From positions 1-64,000 of the forward strand of contig JAENYU010000003.1 in assembly GCA_016841625.1 (NCBI GenBank): a stretch of 64,000 nt of DNA. The letters are read 5' to 3'. The translations under genes and the position numbers were made by a program. Positions 38,331 through 45,760 of this stretch are shown one piece after another (the stretch's first letter is position 1; each line of letters starts with the position of its first letter). The notes under the pieces are model-generated. The model did no database searches. It had not been told where the DNA came from and was given only the letters and a program-made list of their open reading frames with translations. This DNA is from Methanobacteriota archaeon (GTDB lineage Archaea; Halobacteriota; Methanosarcinia; Methanosarcinales; Methanosarcinaceae).

Positions 38331-39004
38331 TGTTCAGACCTCACGTGCCCGAGGAAAAACCCTCCTAGAATGATGAGTCCCAGTATCAGGAGGGGAACCA
38401 CTCCTGAACTGCCTCCGTCCATGGGGACCAGGTGCATCTGTTTAGTTTTCATGTAGGCCGGGATCAGCAAAGCCCCGAGGAGGTAATATATCCCGAGGAG
38501 CATCATGAAAGTTCCCAGGGTCTCGGGGGTCTGGCCCATTTTTCTGAAAAGGAAGGAAGAGCCTACAACCGAGATGAAAAAAGCGCTCCCTACAATTAGC
38601 CCTATTTTCAGCCCGCCGATCTCGAGGGTGGAAGCCAGCAGCCCGCAGGACACAGCAAGAGCCACCAGGCAGACAGGGCAGGGCATTGAGATGGCGAGGA
38701 AGGTATGCCTTGAAACATCCTTTCCCGAGTTCCATTTCTTCTGGGTGTAAATCCCGGCTCCTATCAGGAGCAAAGATACTAAAACATGAATACTCATGCC
38801 CATTGAAGAAATTTTTTCAAAACTATCCATGCTTATGTTATCCACAAAACTTCCGAAAATCAGGGCCAAAAAGAAGTAACTGCTTCCGACTGCGAGGATT
38901 TCTCGCGTTTTTAGGTTTGAAAAGCCGCAACCTAATCCAGTTTTAAGCCCGAAGATGAGGATACCTATTAAAATCCCAATTACAGTCAATACAGCAGAGT
39001 CCAT
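38327..39004 (-). CDS. DUF2162 membrane protein (putative metal transporter)
   Basis: A 225-residue protein with about six membrane helices, of the DUF2162 family of predicted transporters. A cysteine pair in a membrane segment (SMPCPVCLVALAVSCG near residue 108) could bind a soft metal. It is the first gene of a tight unit with the ExbB-like and DUF2149 genes and, after a spacer, the CobN-like gene. The cobalt link is by neighbourhood only. Confidence 0.75.
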   Translation of the reverse strand: MDSAVLTVIGILIGILIFGLKTGLGCGFSNLKTREILAVGSSYFFLALIFGSFVDNISMDSFEKISSMGMSIHVLVSLLLIGAGIYTQKKWNSGKDVSRHTFLAISMPCPVCLVALAVSCGLLASTLEIGGLKIGLIVGSAFFISVVGSSFLFRKMGQTPETLGTFMMLLGIYYLLGALLIPAYMKTKQMHLVPMDGGSSGVVPLLILGLIILGGFFLGHVRSEQ

Positions 39005-39449
39005 GTTATCTCTCAGTCCATTTAGAATTTAATTAAATAAAAACTGGTTTTTGGGTAACGAGTATTATCCAGAAGGCTAACAAGCAGGAAGCTGAAATCG
39101 ATTTTTGGAGAAGAGAAAGATTAGGAGGAACTTCTGACCTTAGCTCAATAACTAGAAAATTAAAAAAATATCGTCATTAGACATTAAAGAATTATTATAA
39201 GCAGCAATTAAAAAAATAATCAGGGGAGGCAATAATAAATATTGATTGAATTTTAATATTAATTATGCGCAAATTAACTCCGTTAACATTTGAGATCTGA
39301 TTTGAAGTGGAGGAATGAAGAAGATGAAATTCAAGTAAATTTGTTTAATCATGACTGGAAAAAAGTGACTATAAGAGGGCATATAAGTATTTACTTGTAT
39401 ATCTAGATAGCAATAATTATAAGTAATGGAGTTTGAATAGAGATACATT
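39005..39449. other. Divergent promoter region of the CobN-like cluster and its regulator
   Basis: About 445 AT-rich bases between two divergent units. On the minus strand, tttttatttaatt-type sequence near 39030-39045 could be the TATA box for the DUF2162 gene. On the plus strand, an AT-rich box near 39412-39424 precedes the regulator. No cobalamin-riboswitch consensus is seen. Confidence 0.4.
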
Positions 39450-39995
39450 ATGGTAGTAAATGTTATGAAGAATACGGGAATCAACGGAGGGGGAGAGAAA
39501 CTCTTCAAAGCAATATCAAGCGACACCCGTCTCTCCATCCTGGAACTCCTGAGTGAAGAGGACATCCACATCTCAGGCCTGGCCAGAGAACTGGGGATCT
39601 CCGTACCCGTGGCTGCCAAACACGTAAAAGTCCTGGAGGAAGCCGAACTGGTCAAGAGAAAAAAGTTAGGGAACCTCCATATGATAGGAATCAGAATCAG
39701 CAACGTATATTCATTTCTGGACCACTTTGCGGAAAACCGGAACGTGGAAGTTGAAAAAGGCACAACCCTTCTTGAAGCCCTGAAAAGCGTTGCCGCCTTG
39801 GAGGTAACAAAGATGGGAAACAGGATCAAAGTCGTTTCCACGGACGGAGAGGAAGGCTTTTACGTTTATGAAGTGGACGGAAAATTTTCGGACAAGACCG
39901 TGGATGAATATACTTTCGAAGAAGACGCAGTCGTGGAGTGGAAAAAACTTATCCCGGTCACGAAAAAGAGACTGTTTGTGAACGTCAAGAGCTGA
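39450..39995 (+). CDS. ArsR-like regulator with a transcobalamin-like (DUF4430-like) C-terminus
   Basis: A 181-residue protein. Residues about 15-80 form an ArsR-type winged helix (LFKAISSDTRLSILELLSE, then ISGLARELGISVPVAAKHVK). The C-terminal part has GFYVYEVDGKFSDKTVDEYTF followed by EEDAVVEWKKL. This fits the DUF4430 pattern of a short YxVNGK strand, then a DGDVVEW strand, a domain related to the C-terminus of transcobalamin. It is divergent from the CobN-like cluster, so a cobamide- or cobalt-sensing repressor of that cluster is a reasonable inference. The second ATG at 39465 is an alternative start. Confidence 0.7.
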   Translation: MVVNVMKNTGINGGGEKLFKAISSDTRLSILELLSEEDIHISGLARELGISVPVAAKHVKVLEEAELVKRKKLGNLHMIGIRISNVYSFLDHFAENRNVEVEKGTTLLEALKSVAALEVTKMGNRIKVVSTDGEEGFYVYEVDGKFSDKTVDEYTFEEDAVVEWKKLIPVTKKRLFVNVKS

Positions 39996-40031
39996 GGAAG
40001 GTATCCAGGAACCCTTTACGAAACTCTTCTT

Positions 40032-40118
40032 CTGTGGTTTTTTAGCCTTTTTCCTGTGGCTTTTTAGCCAAATTCAGAGGCTTTTCAGCCAAATTCCTGT
40101 GACTTTTCAGCCTCATTC
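40032..40118 (+). repeat. Degenerate 21-22-base tandem repeat
   Basis: Four imperfect copies of a unit like ctgtggctttttagccaaattc lie between the regulator and the fibrillarin gene, ending at the fibrillarin 3' end. Confidence 0.6.
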
Positions 40119-40796
40119 CTTGAGCTTTGCCAGAACCCCGAGATGGTCTTCATGATAGGGCTTCAGGTCCCTGGCATTAAGGATTTCGAACTTCGGTTCG
40201 AATGCCTGCTCCAGTTTTTTGACTTCGTCCCTGAAAACCTGTTTCGGGTTTGCCGCCGTGTCAATGCTCCGGGCTTTGATGGCTAACAGGAGATGCCCGT
40301 CACTTTTCAAATAGCGGGCTGCATTCCTAGCGGCGATTTCTGCCTGGTTCGGCTGGGCGACGTCCTGGAAGACCACATCCACAGGCTCCACAAGGTGGGC
40401 ATAGGTTCCGGGTTTTCCGGCGTCTGCAAGGATAGGGTATACGTTTCTACGGCGGGCTGCAAGGCCTATCAGGTCCCGCATGGTTCTCGGGGAAAATTCC
40501 ACGGCATACACGGCTCCATCAGAGACGATATCCGAGACGTGACTCACCGTGGTTCCGGAGGCTGCTCCCAGGTAGAGCACCTTTGAGTCCCGCTTCAGGG
40601 GAATTTTAAACTTTTTGAGCACCATAGCTCCCAGCTTGCTCCGGCGCGGGTCCCAGGTCCGGTATTCGGAACCTTCGACGGAGAACAGTTTTTCCCCGTA
40701 GACTGTCGTCCCCGGGTCCAGGTTTCTTGTGGCAAGCTGTTTTTTGCCCCGCGTAATTTCAAAAATTCCTTCGGAAAGCGTACTGATTTCAGGCAT
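40113..40796 (-). CDS. flpA: Fibrillarin-like rRNA/tRNA 2'-O-methyltransferase
   Basis: A 227-residue SAM-dependent methyltransferase, the catalytic subunit of archaeal box C/D RNPs. Seen: LYLGAASGTTVSHVSDIV SAM-binding motif near residue 75, VYAVEFSPRTMRDL near 95, and DVVFQDVAQPNQAEI near 138. Its ATG directly follows the Nop5 stop codon, so the two RNP partners are translated from one message. Confidence 0.95.
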   Translation of the reverse strand: MPEISTLSEGIFEITRGKKQLATRNLDPGTTVYGEKLFSVEGSEYRTWDPRRSKLGAMVLKKFKIPLKRDSKVLYLGAASGTTVSHVSDIVSDGAVYAVEFSPRTMRDLIGLAARRRNVYPILADAGKPGTYAHLVEPVDVVFQDVAQPNQAEIAARNAARYLKSDGHLLLAIKARSIDTAANPKQVFRDEVKKLEQAFEPKFEILNARDLKPYHEDHLGVLAKLKE

Positions 40797-41819
40797 TTAC
40801 TGCCTCCTCTTTTTCTTTCCTTTTGGCTTTGATTTCATCCCATCACCCTGCTTTTTTTGAGGGGGCTCCGGATTCATAGCCCTGATCTGCTGCACCTTTG
40901 CGTCCAGTTTTTCTGCGAGGGAAGGGACTTTTTCCCCGGAGTAAAGGTCCATTCTCGCAGCCAGGGCGAGCTTTGCCGCAACGGCTCTTGAGATTTTACC
41001 CCGCTGCCACCAGGGAGCGGTATTGATCATGGGGTGGCTGTAAATTATACCGTGTTTCGGGGAGGGAGCCCTGGACCTGAGGTGTTTGAAAAGGGCTTTG
41101 TTAGCCCCTATTACCTGGATCGTACTGGAGGGGAAAGCGGCAAGCTTTTTCAGGCTACCTGCGATACTGATAAGCCTTGCCCCGAGCATGGGGCCTGCAA
41201 GCAGGCTCAGGTTGGGAGCTATGTTTTCCATACTGGATTCGATATACGCCTCGATCTGTTTCCGCCGGTCGTAGAGGCTGCATACGCTTGTGGCAAACCC
41301 TTTGATAAGGGCTTCATCAAGGGTTTCGAGTTCTGCACCCATTGAATCCGCAGCTTTTGCGGAAAGGGGATTTTCAGGGTCGACATTTTTCCTGGAACCG
41401 TATTTTGCGACAAACAGGGCCAGGGCTTCCCCGCTCAAACCACTTTCAGGGAAATAGCCCCCGTACCACTCGGAAAGCCTTTCCGAAAGGACGTTTACAG
41501 TTTCATTTATATCATCCAGGGCTTCCACTGCAAGGATTATGCGCTGGTCAGGCGTAATTGCCCCCGAGACCTGCAGCTTTGCAGCCTCCAGGGTTACTTC
41601 GTGTAAGAGGAAATCATACTCTTCCGGAGATTCGACAAACCCACAGGCAAGAGCAGCGGACCTGAGTTCAAAGCCTGCGGGGGGAATTCCTTTACCCGGT
41701 TCCCTCAGGGAAAGAGAACGAAGCGCAAGCTCCCTGACATTTTTTGAAAAAAGATCGGATGCCAGGACTTTCCCGTCTTCGCAAAGATCAAGAGTTCCGA
41801 ACCAGGCCTCAAGTTTCAA
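40797..41819 (-). CDS. Nop5/Nop56/Nop58 homologue (box C/D RNP core protein)
   Basis: A 340-residue scaffold protein that bridges L7Ae-bound C/D guide RNA and fibrillarin. The NOP domain is recognisable (SLLAGPMLGARLISIAGSL near residue 205; the segment from GANKALFKHLRSRAPSPKHG to IIYSHPMIN near 240), preceded by a coiled-coil region. The C-terminus is Lys/Arg-rich (KKKRRQ). It overlaps the beta-RFAP synthase gene upstream by 4 bases and abuts the fibrillarin gene. Confidence 0.95.
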   Translation of the reverse strand: MKLEAWFGTLDLCEDGKVLASDLFSKNVRELALRSLSLREPGKGIPPAGFELRSAALACGFVESPEEYDFLLHEVTLEAAKLQVSGAITPDQRIILAVEALDDINETVNVLSERLSEWYGGYFPESGLSGEALALFVAKYGSRKNVDPENPLSAKAADSMGAELETLDEALIKGFATSVCSLYDRRKQIEAYIESSMENIAPNLSLLAGPMLGARLISIAGSLKKLAAFPSSTIQVIGANKALFKHLRSRAPSPKHGIIYSHPMINTAPWWQRGKISRAVAAKLALAARMDLYSGEKVPSLAEKLDAKVQQIRAMNPEPPQKKQGDGMKSKPKGKKKRRQ

Positions 41820-42781
41820 AAAAGCCCTCCGGAGATCTCCGCACCCCTGTTCCTAGCTTTCGTGAGCAGAGCTTCTCCGCCAAGGGACTCGTCAAGCATC
41901 TGCTGGACTTCCTTCCGGATATTTTCACCTTCGCTCATGCTCCCTGCAATCCCGTAGACCACAGGCCCAAAAGAGCTGACTCCGGCCCCGCTTGCCCCGT
42001 TATCCCGCATGAACTGCACGATGTCAAGCACGGAGGGGGGCTGGAGGTCGACCTCCCGCTTTTTGAAGCCCACGGTCTGGAGATGATTGACCGCTTTTCC
42101 GAAGCTCTCCAGGTCTTCTTCCATAAGTGCCGGAAGCATCTGCATGAGGACTACATGGGACACTTCCTGGACTTCCGGCAGGGGAATGGGACAGACTTTT
42201 TTGAAAATATCCACCTCTTCCACGTCATGAGCTCCCTGGGTGTCCGCAATTGCAATGACAATAGGCCAGTCCGGGAAATCCTTCCTGAAAAGCACGGGAC
42301 CGGGAGGGACACGGCTGGCTGCTGAAGGGGAAAAAGCACTCTTTTCCTCAAATTTGTGTCCCCCGTCCAGGATGAAACCGCCCATTTCAAAGGCTGCGAC
42401 CCCGATTCCCGATGTTCCGCCTCTCCCGACAGCAACTGCAAGTTCCCGGATACTTTTTCCAAGCCCGTAGACTTCATTTACAGCAGCTGCACCCGTGAGT
42501 GCGGCCTGGGTCCCGGAGCCGAGTCCTACATGGTCAGGGATGTCCGCTTCGATACGGAGGCTTATCCCTTCCCCTTCAGGGAGTACGGCTTTGGCTGCTT
42601 TTAACACCCGGTCCGCAAGCACGGAATCTCCAAGAATTTCCACACAATCTGCCTTTTGTGCAGAGATTGACATGCCCGGAGCTCCGAGGGTTATTCCCAC
42701 ACCCCCATCGACCCTGCCAAGCTCGGCATTCATGTCGATAAGGCCCAGGTGCAGCCTGGATGGAGACGTAATCTTAATCAT
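41816..42781 (-). CDS. Beta-ribofuranosylaminobenzene 5'-phosphate synthase, copy 2
   Basis: A 321-residue GHMP-kinase-fold enzyme that condenses PRPP with p-hydroxybenzoate or p-aminobenzoate in the first committed step of methanopterin synthesis. The N-terminal SPSRLHLGLIDMNAELGRVDGG and the glycine-rich HVGLGSGTQAAL loop (near residue 95) are present, as is RGGTSGIGVAAFEMGG near 125. It is a close paralogue of the gene at 43032-43988. It overlaps the Nop5 gene by 4 bases, tying methanopterin synthesis to RNA modification in one transcript. Confidence 0.9.
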   Translation of the reverse strand: MIKITSPSRLHLGLIDMNAELGRVDGGVGITLGAPGMSISAQKADCVEILGDSVLADRVLKAAKAVLPEGEGISLRIEADIPDHVGLGSGTQAALTGAAAVNEVYGLGKSIRELAVAVGRGGTSGIGVAAFEMGGFILDGGHKFEEKSAFSPSAASRVPPGPVLFRKDFPDWPIVIAIADTQGAHDVEEVDIFKKVCPIPLPEVQEVSHVVLMQMLPALMEEDLESFGKAVNHLQTVGFKKREVDLQPPSVLDIVQFMRDNGASGAGVSSFGPVVYGIAGSMSEGENIRKEVQQMLDESLGGEALLTKARNRGAEISGGLF

Positions 42782-42914
42782 AGCGTTTTTTATTCTCTTT
42801 AATTATTCATAAAGCTTGGTACTGATTCTTTCTATTGCTTCTGAAAAAATGGAACAGGAAAACCCCCACCTCCATGAACCGCAGAAGTTTTTCAGATGCT
42901 CGGCAGGAGGCTAC

Positions 42915-43012
42915 AGCAGGGGGGCTGCGACAAGGGGTTACTGCAGAGAACCTCCGGTAAGAAGCTGCGGCAAGAAGTTGCGGTAAGGGGCTGCAGTAGA
43001 AGCTGTGCCCTG
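42915..43012 (+). repeat. Degenerate 15-17-base repeat between the two beta-RFAP synthase genes
   Basis: Imperfect copies of a unit like gctgcggcaagaagtt follow each other in the 250-base spacer between the paralogues. Confidence 0.5.
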
Positions 43013-43031
43013 TCTCAGGACGAGCTCTGCC

Positions 43032-43988
43032 TCAGGACGAGATATCCGCACCTTTATTCCTGGCTTTCGTCAAAAGTACAGTTCCGCCTACTGACTCATC
43101 GAGCATCCTCTGGACCTCGTTCCTGACCTGGGCCGCCTCACGAGAGTTGTCAACAAGGCCGTAGACAAGAGGCCCAAAAGAACTCATGCCCGCCCCATAG
43201 CAGCCGGTATCCCGCATAAAAGCCATGACATCCTGCGCAGCCGGCTGGAGGTCGACCTCTAGCTTTTTGAAGCCTACGGTCTGGACATGATTGACTGCGG
43301 CCCCGAAAGTCTCAGGGTCCTCTTCAAGGAGAGCCGGCAGCATCTGCATAAGGATCACGTGCGAAACCTCCCGCACCTCGGAAAGCGGGATCGGGCAGGT
43401 CGTATTGAAGACATTGATCTCCTTATCGTCATGAACCCCCTGGCCGTTGGGAATTGCAACAACAATCGGCCAGTCCGGGAAAGCGTGTCTTGAGAGCAAA
43501 AGGCCCGGAGGTATCCCCTTCACATCGTGTGAAAAGGTTTTTTTATCCCTGAACCTGTGTCCACCGTCCAGCAGGAAGCCGCCCATTTCAAAGGCTGCGA
43601 CCCCGATCCCTGAAGTGGTCCCCCGGTTTGCGGCAATGGCAATTTCCGTTACGGATTTTCCAAGCCCGTAAAGTTCGTTTACGGCCGTACCCGCAGAAAG
43701 CGCTGCCTGGGTACCCGAACCAAACCCTACGTGATGAGGATAATCTGCTTCGACCCGGATGCGTATGCCTTCACCCTCGGGAAGCAGGGCAAGGACTGAA
43801 CTTCGGATTTTTTCCGCAAGGTCGGACTCGCCTAGCACCTCAACGGAATCCGCTTTCTCTGCAGAAAGCTTGAGAACAGGGGAATCGAGAGTAATCCCCA
43901 CCCCTCCATCAACCCTACCAATCTCCGCATTCAGATCAATAAGGGTCAGATGAAGTCTGGATGGAGATACTATTCTAATCGTATCCAT
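43032..43988 (-). CDS. Beta-ribofuranosylaminobenzene 5'-phosphate synthase, copy 1
   Basis: A 318-residue paralogue of the preceding enzyme, with SPSRLHLTLIDLNAEIGRVDGG at the N-terminus, HVGFGSGTQAAL near residue 95 and RGTTSGIGVAAFEMGGF near 125. Both copies keep the glycine loop, so neither looks degenerate. It is first in the run of same-strand genes leading to Nop5 and fibrillarin, though a 250-base repeat-bearing spacer separates it from copy 2. Confidence 0.9.
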   Translation of the reverse strand: MDTIRIVSPSRLHLTLIDLNAEIGRVDGGVGITLDSPVLKLSAEKADSVEVLGESDLAEKIRSSVLALLPEGEGIRIRVEADYPHHVGFGSGTQAALSAGTAVNELYGLGKSVTEIAIAANRGTTSGIGVAAFEMGGFLLDGGHRFRDKKTFSHDVKGIPPGLLLSRHAFPDWPIVVAIPNGQGVHDDKEINVFNTTCPIPLSEVREVSHVILMQMLPALLEEDPETFGAAVNHVQTVGFKKLEVDLQPAAQDVMAFMRDTGCYGAGMSSFGPLVYGLVDNSREAAQVRNEVQRMLDESVGGTVLLTKARNKGADISS

Positions 43989-44013
43989 CTGTATTCTCGT
44001 TACATATTCATAA

Positions 44014-44952
44014 TCATAAAGTTTTGGAATTAACTTTCAGTTTACCCGAAAGCCATTCTTTAATAATCGAATATGTAAACGATAAAGTATTTCGGTTTAA
44101 TATAAATTTAAGGAATGAAAAAACAAGGGAATATATTTTTATACTGATTTTTGTATTCCCCTGGAAATCCAGGACGGGATCCAGGAATACAGGATTGATA
44201 TAAACCCTGCAATGTCTGCACCTCCCATGAAGCACCCCCACCAGGGAATGGGCAAAGCCGCAGAGCATCCCCGTGTCTGCAGGGTCGGGCAGGCCGAAGG
44301 TAAAATCAGCATCAAGATGTTTGATCTTCAAGGCATTCAATGTATTGGAAAAAAGCCGGAACAAAGGTTCACGAAGGCAACGAAATGCCCTTAATATATA
44401 AGAGTATTCTTTTTTCCAAAACTTTTTGGATTCTTTAGTCTTCACTTTTTCCTTTTCAATTCCCTCTACTTTCTTCTCTCTTCCTCTCCCTTTTCCCTTC
44501 TTGATTTTCTCTTCCTTTTGCTTTTCAATTTCCTCTACTTTCTGCTCTCGTCCTCCCCTTTTTTCCGTCCACATTTTCTCTTCTTTTTCCTTTTCAATTC
44601 CCTCTACTTTCTTCTTCTCTACTTTCCTTTTCTCTACTTCCCTTTTCTCAATTTCCTCCTCTTTTTCCCTTTCTATTGCCTTCCCTTTTTCAATTTCTGA
44701 TTCTTCCTTACGTTCACACTTTTTGCCCTTTTCCGACCTATCACCAGATTCCTTTTTCTCTGGCTTCTCAACAGAAACCGTACGTGAAAAGAAAAGCCAC
44801 CTTATGCCAAAATTGCCCTTGAGTAAGCTTTCTTTCTCCTTGTGCCGGGCTTCCGCATCCAGAGTGAACTCTATCGATGTGATCAGCACGAATAAAACTA
44901 AAAAAAATAATACGGAAACAATGTATACAGCCAGCATATTCAATAGGTTCAA
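44014..44952 (-). CDS. DUF2953-type membrane protein with a long charged insert
   Basis: A 312-residue protein with one N-terminal membrane helix (about 7-28), then about 120 residues of Lys/Glu-rich low complexity (62-185). The C-terminal part contains the DUF2953-type segments TFGLPDPADTGMLCGFAHSL and YINPVFLDPVLDFQG. In DNA the insert is a strong pyrimidine tract on the plus strand, made of near-repeats encoding VEKIEKEKEEK-like units, and probably expanded by slippage. It is paired with a GerW/YtfJ-like gene upstream, a pairing also found in spore-forming bacteria. Confidence 0.75.
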   Translation of the reverse strand: MNLLNMLAVYIVSVLFFLVLFVLITSIEFTLDAEARHKEKESLLKGNFGIRWLFFSRTVSVEKPEKKESGDRSEKGKKCERKEESEIEKGKAIEREKEEEIEKREVEKRKVEKKKVEGIEKEKEEKMWTEKRGGREQKVEEIEKQKEEKIKKGKGRGREKKVEGIEKEKVKTKESKKFWKKEYSYILRAFRCLREPLFRLFSNTLNALKIKHLDADFTFGLPDPADTGMLCGFAHSLVGVLHGRCRHCRVYINPVFLDPVLDFQGNTKISIKIYSLVFSFLKFILNRNTLSFTYSIIKEWLSGKLKVNSKTL

Positions 44953-45055
44953 TAAACAAAGGAAATTCCGGGCTGCATTCCCGGTTCAAAAATCCTTTCC
45001 TGTTAAATCCCGGACCCGGAACTTATTTTTTAACAAAGCCGAGCTCCAGAGGAGT

Positions 45056-45511
45056 TCATCCGCAGCATTTTTCCTCTTCTTCCCCGCTTACCATAATCTC
45101 TTCGGATCCCCCTTTTTCCGAGCTCTCACTCGATTCCCCTTTATCACACTTTTTAACTTTATCCCGGACAGCTTTTATTTTTTCCATGACCTCGGGAACG
45201 ATGTCCGGAACCGCTTCAAGAAATTTCCCGACATCACTCTTCTCCGAAATCCTGAATATCCGGGTATCCTCCTTCGAGACCACTATGAAGGCTACAGGAT
45301 CAATTTTTGCACCTGCCCCACCGCCGCCTCCGTACCCGGATTCTTTTTCCCTTTTACCTTCCCCGCCTCCGGCTCCGAAACCCATCGAGATTTTCGAAAT
45401 AGGAATAATAGTCTTGTCTGCTGCGATGATGGGGTCTCCTACAACAGTTTTAGTGCTTGCAATACGTTCAAGTTCCCCTGCTACCTCTTTAATGGTTTCT
45501 TCCACTCCCAT
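45056..45511 (-). CDS. GerW/YtfJ-family protein
   Basis: A 151-residue protein of the GerW/YtfJ (sporulation protein YtfJ) family. It has TKTVVGDPIIAADKTIIPIS near residue 20, a glycine-rich loop (SGYGGGGGAGAKIDPVAFIV near 58) and a charged Ser/Glu tail ending in CCG. In Bacillus the family acts in spore germination; in methanogens the role is unknown. It lies 103 bases upstream of the DUF2953-type gene on the same strand. Confidence 0.85.
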   Translation of the reverse strand: MGVEETIKEVAGELERIASTKTVVGDPIIAADKTIIPISKISMGFGAGGGEGKREKESGYGGGGGAGAKIDPVAFIVVSKEDTRIFRISEKSDVGKFLEAVPDIVPEVMEKIKAVRDKVKKCDKGESSESSEKGGSEEIMVSGEEEEKCCG

Positions 45512-45760
45512 GGTTTCTTCCCTCCAGAAATAGTATGCTTATGAAAAGCTTTTACTTATGTTTCGGATATATCTTTGGTTCTCAAACCCTAAGAAACCTT
45601 TCATCAAAAAAGACTTACCTGAAAAACCTTCCAAAAAAAAAGGTTTCCCGAATGACCTTTCACCAGGAAAAGATTCCATCCCGGATCTTCCCAAAAACCG
45701 GTATGATCCATGCCAAAAGCAGGGATGGGATTTATTAAGCTGCAACCCCGAACCCGGATA

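Noticed and set aside
44426-45544. 372-codon plus-strand frame over the DUF2953/GerW-like genes
   Set aside because: It is the antisense shadow of the Lys/Glu-rich coding tract, giving Ser/Phe runs with no family.
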